DNA of 64,000 nt. Source: Nectonema munidae. Lineage: Eukaryota; Nematomorpha; Nectonematoida; Nectonematidae. This document shows positions 59,001 to 64,000 of the stretch, in pieces (the first letter of the stretch is position 1; the number at the start of each line of letters is the position of its first letter). The stretch spans positions 62,001 through 126,000 of the forward strand of contig JAUIRK010000909.1 of the NCBI GenBank assembly GCA_030549495.1, read 5' to 3'. The notes under the pieces were generated by a model. It did not search any database, was not told the DNA's origin, and saw only the letters and a list, made by a program, of their open reading frames with translations. Both the position numbers and the translations under genes were made by a program.

Positions 59001-62000
59001 ATCGGCACTAAGCGTGTGTTCTTTTGTATTTTATACATTACAACTTTGGCATTTGTTTGGACTTTTTGAGGATTTTTGTGAAAAGTAAAATTTTTCAAGC
59101 TTTATTTTACTTTAAAATATATTATTTCAGAAATAGTTGTCTTTTTGAAATCATCCAAAAAAATGTAACATAACTTTAATTTTAACAAAAATTATTATTG
59201 GTACTTGTGTAGTTAAAAATATTCAATTTAGGATTCTAGATATGCTTTTAGATGATTTTTTACGTACTCTTGCTGATCAATTAATAGTTGTTTTATAAAT
59301 GGCCATTTTATTTAAATAAAGGATATGATTTTTTTATAGGCATGAATTCGTTTTTTGTTTTTTGTCCTTTGATAATCGTAATATTTGTCTGCAGATTGCA
59401 TTGTACTGTAACCCTAGGTTTCATCCTGGGTTCGATTCTGCCTTGTGACATTCTTATCACCTGCCTAGTTATTGAAGGTTATTCTTTCTTTGTAGTCAAT
59501 ACCAAAAATGAAAATAAATATATATTTTAACTCATTTTTGGTATGGATTCATTTACCCTTGGCTAACATCTCAGTGGATTTCCATGCTTACAAATATTAG
59601 AGGGCAATATGAAACTATTGAAGCCTCCATTGGAAATAAAATGTAATGCTTTCATTAGATGTATTCCGAAAAGAGGGGCAGCTTTCTCAAAGAAATGCTC
59701 TAGCAAACAGTGCAGCAACTTTTCACCGTGACACACCCATATCTCCCTTCAACTTCAATGCAAGTTGCGAAGACGATGATGATATCACCGATGAAGAAAA
59801 GGCCATTCGCCTTGGCCAAATAAATGGACTGGACGCGGAGTGTGAAGCGAAATTTATGCAGATTCAAAGCATTCACAACACAACCAATACATACATTACA
59901 GAAAGAGCAGATGCAATGAAGGAAATCGAAAGTACTATTGTGGAGTTGGGAACCATTTTTAATCAGCTTGCTTCCATGGTTAAAGAACAAGACGAAATGA
60001 TTTTCAGGTTTCTTTTTGCCCTCAATCTCTTTCAAGTTTATTTTACCCAGGCAGAGTGAGAAAAATTTGGAGAGTGATTTATTTTAATTTTTCCCATTAT
60101 ATGTTTACTTGCCAAGATGGATATAAAAACTTTTATATTTTATAGCATGGTTAATTTACCAATATAAACTACTCCTCTTCAAACATTCTGAGAAAAGCAT
60201 ATATTATTTTTGAACCTTGCGAATCGGCACATGAAAATCAAATATATCATTTAATTGAGGGTATCCAATCATCAGATTTTTAATTTTAAAACGAGGGACC
60301 TAAGATCCAAGGTTAGCTTATGTCAGTGTGAAAAAAAGGTTTCATTTTTATTCGTTAACTTATCCAGCTTGGTCTCAGTAGAAGTAGAACTTAGGGAACG
60401 GACTGACAAATTGCATGGCACGAACTGGCACTGGTCCATCCGACTAGCTTTGAGAAACACTGACCTAAACCACTTTTTTAATCCTATATTTGCCTGCAAG
60501 ACTTCCATTGTTTGTTTTTTCATTAAAGGAAGACAGTCGGAAACACGACTTTAATTTGCTAAAATAAGTAAAATAATCTTTTTTGACGTAATGAAAAAAT
60601 GACTTTACTGATGTAATGCCCTAAAATATCTTTGCCGTTAAGCAGAAAGATACCACACTCATTTAAACACTATTTAAAAATCATTGCTTCTCACCTTTTT
60701 TTAATAAAGGAGCAAATTAGGAACCAACAGTGCACTATGGGGCTGCACCAAAACCAAAATATCTTTTTTATTTACCCCTTTTAATAAAACATGATGATTG
60801 AAATATTATTCTAGTTATTTAAACTTAACCCGTAATGCTACATATATATCATCAAATTGATTGCCATCTTAATAATATTACATTATTCTTGACAGAGATT
60901 TTGCAACCATTTTGTACATGGCCTTGTACTAAAATGTTAAATGGTGTAATTTATATTTTCTGCAAATTTTCTATGCTCGCTCGCTGCAAGGCAACAAGTT
61001 GAGAATCACTGATTTAGATGCATTCAATTTTATTTACTGGATAAATTAATCAATTTTTTATTTATTACAAAACACTAAAATTTCATTTCACTTAAATTAA
61101 AAAGTTGTGAATCTAAGATTACAAATTGATGAGCATAATTTAAAAAAAGTAAAAAGTCACTCCCTCCGCCTTTCATTAAGTTATAGAATATGGGCAACGG
61201 TGCTTACCCGTAACCCCTCTGTAAAGGCAACAAAAGTTGACCTATAAATCGTTCAAAAAATTGACCTAAAAAATTATTCTATAATCACTTTTCCTAATTA
61301 TATTCATATATGTGCTAAGATATACCCATTTTTTCATGTTTATACTTTCCTTTTTATTATTTTGTTTTTGCATGCAGTTTCTCATACCACATACTTCATC
61401 CTCAAATTCGATGTTTCTATATAAATCAAATACATCTTTCATTGTAAGATTCGAAGTTTATGTTCTTCAATTCTTTTTATTTAAATGCGAGAATGGAGGA
61501 GTCAATTTTTTTTATCCATATTAAAAATGATCTTTTGTAATAATTATAAAAATGAAATAATCTATTTTTAGTTGCTTTGTTTCAGTATATAAAAGCAATT
61601 CCAAAATTGTTATATATTACTTGCCCTTTGATTGTTATCTTATTAAATTTTTACAAAATCTAGAGAACTTACAAAAAATGGAGTGTTAAAAAAGTTGAGC
61701 TATTTATAAAAGCTTCACTTTTGTTGACCAAATACCCTGAGCTTCTTCTACACAAACTTTATAAAATAAGACAATTTGCGTGTTTTAGAGCAAGTGCTAT
61801 TAGAAATCAAAAGTTGACTTTATTGTTTTTTAACTGCCCTAATCATCATTCAATCTTTATCAATGTTTTTATTGTATTCTACTCTTTTCTTAGAATTGAT
61901 AATAACGTGGAAGAGTCTTCGTTGAATGTAGAAGCTGCTCATAGAGAATTGTTGAAGTACTTCCGCTCAATCTCTTCGAATCGCTGGTTGATGTTCAAAA

Positions 62001-62053
62001 TATTTTCCATCGTTATCCTCTTCATCATCATCTTTATAACGTTCTTCTCTTAA
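41076..62053 (+). CDS. STX5: syntaxin-5, Qa-SNARE
   Basis: Nine coding exons are 41076-41309, 43871-43968, 45535-45590, 45642-45754, 53018-53095, 54856-54912, 55467-55548, 59659-60007 and 61894-62053. All are GT-AG and all phases agree, giving 408 aa (human STX5: 355). It is the Qa-SNARE for ER-to-Golgi and intra-Golgi fusion. Seen in order: MSGLDRTQEFF; AKRIGQDLSQTYSKLEKLT; SIFDDKSSEIETLTAIIKQD (Habc helices); KLANMSGSFKNILEERTQ; a longer linker; then the SNARE motif IESTIVELGTIFNQLASMVK with the ionic-layer Gln in FNQLA. The end is EAAHRELLKYFRSISSNRW and a C-terminal membrane anchor. An internal ATG at 41232 matches the short-isoform start of mammalian STX5. The upstream start adds 52 residues with an RKK cluster. 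Introns 1, 4, 7 and 8 are filled with transposons. Confidence 0.95.
42080..43470 (+). mobile_element. hAT-derived gene copy of the ZBED5/GTF2IRD2 type, in STX5 intron 1
   Basis: The translation shows HAIAEDIRKSYVEKIVELMN, LPLSSDTIQRTIDDMS, KLPATTKAADIKGIVDSF, YTDGAPEMVGVRGGF and FYTKVRWLSREKCMSLLYEL, then FPYFGDIFR and MNQSLQ. The LSxDTxxRxIxDM, TDGAPxMxGxxxG and TxVRWLSRGK blocks are the hallmark of the hAT lineage behind ZBED5, FAM200 and GTF2IRD2. The frame is interrupted several times, and parts of the catalytic region are missing or shifted. Ends and target duplication were not located. Confidence 0.78.
44211..44600. repeat. extreme homopolymer-run region in STX5 intron 2
   Basis: About 390 bp made almost wholly of runs of T, C and G, with A nearly absent: T runs of 10-25, C runs up to 13 and G runs up to 12. 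It starts and stops abruptly between normal intronic sequence. The long open frames across it on both strands follow from the low complexity and are not genes. It looks like a low-quality read end or an expanded-homopolymer assembly error. A real polypyrimidine/polyG tract cannot be excluded. Confidence 0.7.
47172..48242. mobile_element. 1071-bp DNA element with repeat-expanded inverted ends (family B, long form)
   Basis: The left end is 'ggtcctcagacatttcgccc' and the inverted right end is 'ggtcgacagacattttgcca'. Flanks are a perfect 8-bp duplication, 'ctttaaaa' (47164-47171 and 48243-48250). The left arm continues as a tandem array of about 42-bp units ('ggacaattcgccccattatt' then 'ttcataagac'). 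The right arm carries shorter inverted units ('gaattgtctatggggc'). The middle is AT-rich and non-coding. The 8-bp target and GG ends would suit Merlin- or hAT-related transposases (inference). It lies in STX5 intron 4. Confidence 0.85.
48885..49031 (+). mobile_element. tRNA-like SINE, subfamily 2
   Basis: The copy begins 'gggtggtatggcaggttgg', has box B 'ggattcgattcc', and has the shared tail 'catagtttgacataagcgg' followed by 'tgcctggtcaac'. It is about 90% similar to the minus-strand copy at 15680-15825. It lies in STX5 intron 4 between two family B elements. Confidence 0.75.
49280..49557. mobile_element. 278-bp family B element, short form
   Basis: The left end is 'ggtcaacagacatttcgccc' and the inverted right end is 'ggtcctcggacatttcgccc'. 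Flanks are a perfect 8-bp duplication, 'aaactaac' (49272-49279 and 49558-49565). Its interior ('tttgcttattatatgtgtaa' and beyond) is the reverse complement of the right-hand part of the 1071-bp copy. It is therefore an internally deleted relative in the opposite orientation. Confidence 0.88.
50060..50259. mobile_element. hAT-type MITE, 200 bp
   Basis: The ends 'cagtggtgtaacc' and, inverted, 'cagtgacgtagct' belong to the CAGTGGCGTA group. Flanks are 'gatagaag' and 'gagagaag', an 8-bp duplication with one difference. A poly-G run lies near the left end. It is in STX5 intron 4. Confidence 0.72.
51997..52714. mobile_element. possible MITE with 21-bp inverted ends enclosing a LINE fragment
   Basis: 'aaaatttggtctcagaaaac' at 51997 and its inverted copy with one mismatch ending at 52714 enclose about 720 bp. 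A similar single end ('tttggtctcagaaaaag') occurs near 56024. The flanking target sequence could not be resolved. The LINE tail at 52080-52460 lies inside. Confidence 0.5.
52080..52460 (+). mobile_element. LINE 3' fragment, same family as 16010-18010
   Basis: The translation AQLRANKS with WSKPCE matches the C-terminal pol of the minus-strand LINE at 16010-18010. The 3' non-coding sequence ('gccataagtagaagccta', 'gactgaaaatacac', 'gaaagtataacaaaa') matches the tail of that copy. It is heavily 5'-truncated. Confidence 0.7.
54973..55240. mobile_element. hAT-type MITE, 268 bp, CAGTAGTGGGAT ends
   Basis: The ends 'cagtagtgggattca' and, inverted, 'cagtagtgggatcca' are flanked by 'cttgaagg' and 'cttgaagt', an 8-bp duplication with one difference. 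Near both ends is a 'ccggttc' motif, typical of a MITE family with these ends. It is non-coding and lies in STX5 intron 6. Confidence 0.82.
56335..57980 (-). mobile_element. decayed copy of an unidentified multi-copy arthropod protein family
   Basis: Read on the minus strand: KIKLGDQVKNWAPHIVCKKF (57980-57764), WTKGTRKSMRFDIPVWPE (near 57470), LNYLIRDLDLPKNSAELLAS, then YNRDEWSLFIDSSKPSLKCF, ICVDLKIINLLMGHH, KYPCFLCMWVSRDR (near 56870) and a C-terminal piece MTKIEASAWTAFSDVAKNFF, then MHFLHSHLDRF (to 56335). I recall this block order from a repetitive protein family in arthropod genomes that looks transposon-derived, but I cannot name its superfamily. The Cys pairs (CFLC) suggest metal binding. 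Several frames are broken, and a LINE tail is inserted at 57530-57812. It lies antisense in STX5 intron 7. Confidence 0.6.
57530..57812 (+). mobile_element. LINE 3' end with (ATTGA)n tail
   Basis: The translation FNKLPKSIRIMTSISDFKKL then LFRHLS is the typical C-terminus of LINE pol proteins. It is followed by an AT-rich 3' UTR and a short pentamer tail 'aattgaattgaattgaatt' (about 57794-57812), as in L2/CR1-type LINEs. It interrupts the minus-strand family between KLGDQVKNWAP and WTKGTRKSMRF. Confidence 0.65.
60008..61893. other. STX5 intron 8
   Basis: This 1.9-kb intron contains single hAT-like ends ('ctagctttgagaaacactg' near 60444-60462 and 'caagttgagaatcactg' near 61003) without matching partners. 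I recognise no gene. Confidence 0.35.
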
Positions 62054-62217
62054 AGACATGCATCCAGCTTTGTCTTTTCCAACCTATTTTTATGTTTTAA
62101 GACTACTCCCCTTTTTTCAAAAAAGTTTTCCCAACAGGATCTTTTCTATTTATTTCCTTTGTGTAGAGGTTGCTTTATTGATTCCAAGGAAAGTTTAAAA
62201 TGGAATTTATTTTATAA

Positions 62218-62223
62218 AATAAA
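62218..62223 (+). promoter_or_regulatory. poly(A) signal of STX5
   Basis: AATAAA at 62218-62223 overlaps a second AATAAA at 62222-62227, about 165 bp after the TAA stop. This is a good position for the 3' end of the transcript. Confidence 0.55.
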
Positions 62224-62553
62224 TAAATGTATTCCTTTATTTTGTCATGCTTATTTCCTTCATTATTGTGAAATGAATAAAAGCAACCCGAATGTGCTTA
62301 TATTAACAAAACTAGTATAGTATTTTATATCTAAAAAATTCCCAGCCTCTTTTTTACATTTTTTTTTTCCTAAAAGAAATAGAATTTATTACATGGTTGA
62401 GAATATAAATTTTATCAACTTGTAAAAAATAACGTTCAAATTCTTATAAAATCAATATCTGTCTTAAATAATAATCAACTAAATCTACGCTTTTATTCTA
62501 CATTTAGCTTCTCTTCCGACCGAAATTTTTATGTTTATTCAAATACTATAAAG

Positions 62554-62867
62554 TATAGATGTATCGGACGTGAAATTTTTGCGGATGCAATGTCAGAATT
62601 AATTTTTTAGCTGATGTGGATGTCATAATTGCTATTCAAATGAAATGCAAGTTTTATACTTAAAAATTTAGAGAGAAGGTGTCAAGGTGTATGTGTTATC
62701 ATAAAAATTTTGTACAAAATAAAAATTCTGAAAAACTTTGTCGTATATAGAAGAAAAAAAATATTTGAAAATTGCTGAAGCGGATGTTGTAACTTAGATG
62801 ATCCGCGGTTGAGGGTGTTAAGAGGATGCAAACATTTTCGTCGGTTCGGATATCCAATACATCTCTA
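62554..62867. mobile_element. MITE family A, well-bounded copy, 314 bp
   Basis: The ends 'tatagatgtatcgga' and, inverted, 'tagagatgtattgga' are flanked by a perfect 8-bp duplication 'ctataaag' (62546-62553 and 62868-62875). The interior matches 11395-11690 and, more weakly, 4490-4644. The TAGAGATG-type ends and 8-bp target suggest hAT mobilisation. It is non-coding. Confidence 0.82.
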
Positions 62868-63278
62868 CTATAAAGTCAAGATTTTTACAATATTGTGAGT
62901 ATAATCATTTTATTTACAAACTTTTATAAATTTAAGATCACATTTTTTTACCAGTATTTAAAATTCTATTTAAACCCGCTGTTTGTATTTAATTAATTAA
63001 CATGCCTTAAAAACGCATATTTTCTTATACGATAGTATGTTGATTGCTTTTCTGAGAATATGCCTTGGTGCGGTATTGTTTTACTATTATTATTATTATT
63101 TATTCCACAAACGTCAAGATGTCGGACACGCGAAACAGCCCATCATAATTTGTAGTGACTTTAACTATTCCTAGATTTATCTTTAGCATCAAGCGAAAGC
63201 TTATTCTATGTTGAATTGAGATATACAAACAATATATTTTTCTTTCCAAGATGCACATGAAAATATTACTTTAAACTT

Positions 63279-63420
63279 AAAGGTATCATAGGGTGTTTTC
63301 ATCCAGAAGGCACAAATGCGCCGCTTGTATCGAACTATGAGGAAAGCAGGCTTGATGCGGGATCGAACCCAAGACCTTGAGTTATCTAATCCAGCATCTA
63401 ACCAACCCTACTCACGTCCC
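63279..63420 (-). mobile_element. tRNA-like SINE, subfamily 1
   Basis: On the minus strand it begins 'gggacgtgagtagggttgg', with box A-like 'ggttggttagatgctgg' and box B 'ggttcgatccc', then the shared tail 'catagttcgatacaagcgg'. It pairs with the + copy at 14486-14630. Confidence 0.75.
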
Positions 63421-64000
63421 ACAATATAACAATTGTGATATCTAAACATCAAATGAAGATATGCAATTTTGGAATTTTTTAGGCATAGATTAGTGTAAAC
63501 GGTTAAAATACATTGTATTACATGTTGGTGCAGTATTGCCCAAATTTGGGCGTGCGTCCCTCAGTATACTCAAGTGCGACGCGCTGCCGTGCATTTTTGC
63601 ATCTTGTGACCTACATTAGTTATTGGAATCTTAGCACATTCTTATCCTATTTTATGGTATATGTTCAATGTTCATGCTTTATATGAAAATATTATATATT
63701 TTATGAATGTATAATAATTATTTTTCTATATTTCTTCTAACGGTAGCTGACTAGTTTAATAGTAAAAAACAAAAATGCGCCCCAAAGTCCATATCTTTTT
63801 GTAGGTGCGGCCTGTAAATTATCCCTAGATAATTTTCAACTTAGCGTCTATACTAGATATACTCTTCAGAATTTATATTTCATATACCGTTTGGAACACA
63901 TAATGCTTTTTTTCATATTATATATCGTCAATCATAATTTTTATTGAGATGAATTTTTCTCTCAAAATGTCCTTCAAATTAAAAATCATTTTTTTATACT
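63421..64000. other. right end of the window, no gene seen
   Basis: AT-rich sequence without recognised coding or repeat features. A short (ATT)n run lies just to the left, near 63083-63103. Confidence 0.35.

Noticed and set aside
59390-59475. tRNA-like 'ctgggttcgattctgcc' box B motif
   Set aside because: No convincing box A or acceptor stem, and no shared tail with the SINEs; too little to call a tRNA gene or SINE.
60444-61012. Two hAT-like ends (ctagctttgagaaacactg and caagttgagaatcactg)
   Set aside because: Both point the same way and their neighbouring sequences are not complementary, so they are not ends of one element.

Overview
The window looks like an AT-rich, intron-bearing invertebrate nuclear genome packed with transposable elements. 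The protein similarities and the mix of Penelope-like elements, RTE and RNase H LINEs, piggyBac, hAT and MULE remnants and tRNA-like SINEs suit an arthropod. A copepod such as a sea louse is my guess, not something the sequence proves. There are no rRNA genes, no CRISPR array and no bacterial-style operons.

Four host genes can be assembled from exons, all on the + strand. (1) A small arginine/serine-rich protein at 268-3923 has four coding exons whose phases all agree. (2) GTF2H5 (TFIIH subunit p8/TTDA/Tfb5) at 14005-15220 has three exons giving exactly 71 aa. (3) PIGM (GPI mannosyltransferase 1) at about 19887-28928 has a tentative 7-nt first coding exon, a 7.5-kb first large intron and a 56-bp last intron. 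(4) STX5 (syntaxin-5) at 41076-62053 has nine exons giving 408 aa. The four serve unrelated housekeeping roles (RNA-binding type RS protein, transcription/DNA repair, GPI-anchor synthesis in the ER, ER-Golgi fusion). I see no sign that they are co-regulated.

The rest is mostly transposon debris. 4.1-14.0 kb holds a FLYWCH/MULE fragment, a near full-length minus-strand LINE with EN-RT-RNase H, and two more tails of the same LINE that end in a TACC tetranucleotide repeat. 15.2-19.9 kb holds a SINE and a second LINE type. The PIGM intron (20.4-27.9 kb) holds Penelope-like element pieces, one of them apparently split by a hAT transposase gene. 30.7-33.4 kb is an RTE-type LINE with a 123-bp MITE inserted; taking the MITE out restores the LINE reading frame. 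37.4-39.6 kb holds a decayed piggyBac with a 163-bp MITE inside, then a foldback element. The STX5 introns hold a ZBED5-type hAT copy, a homopolymer-rich stretch that looks like a sequence artefact, two related elements with perfect 8-bp target duplications and repeat-expanded terminal inverted repeats, SINEs, several hAT-type MITEs, and an unidentified multi-copy protein family with a LINE tail nested in it.

The strongest candidates for something undescribed are the pair of elements at 47172-48242 and 49280-49557, the two SINE subfamilies that share one tail, the unidentified family at 56335-57980, and the foldback element at 39114-39591. No LTR retroelement, Polinton or viral copy was recognised.
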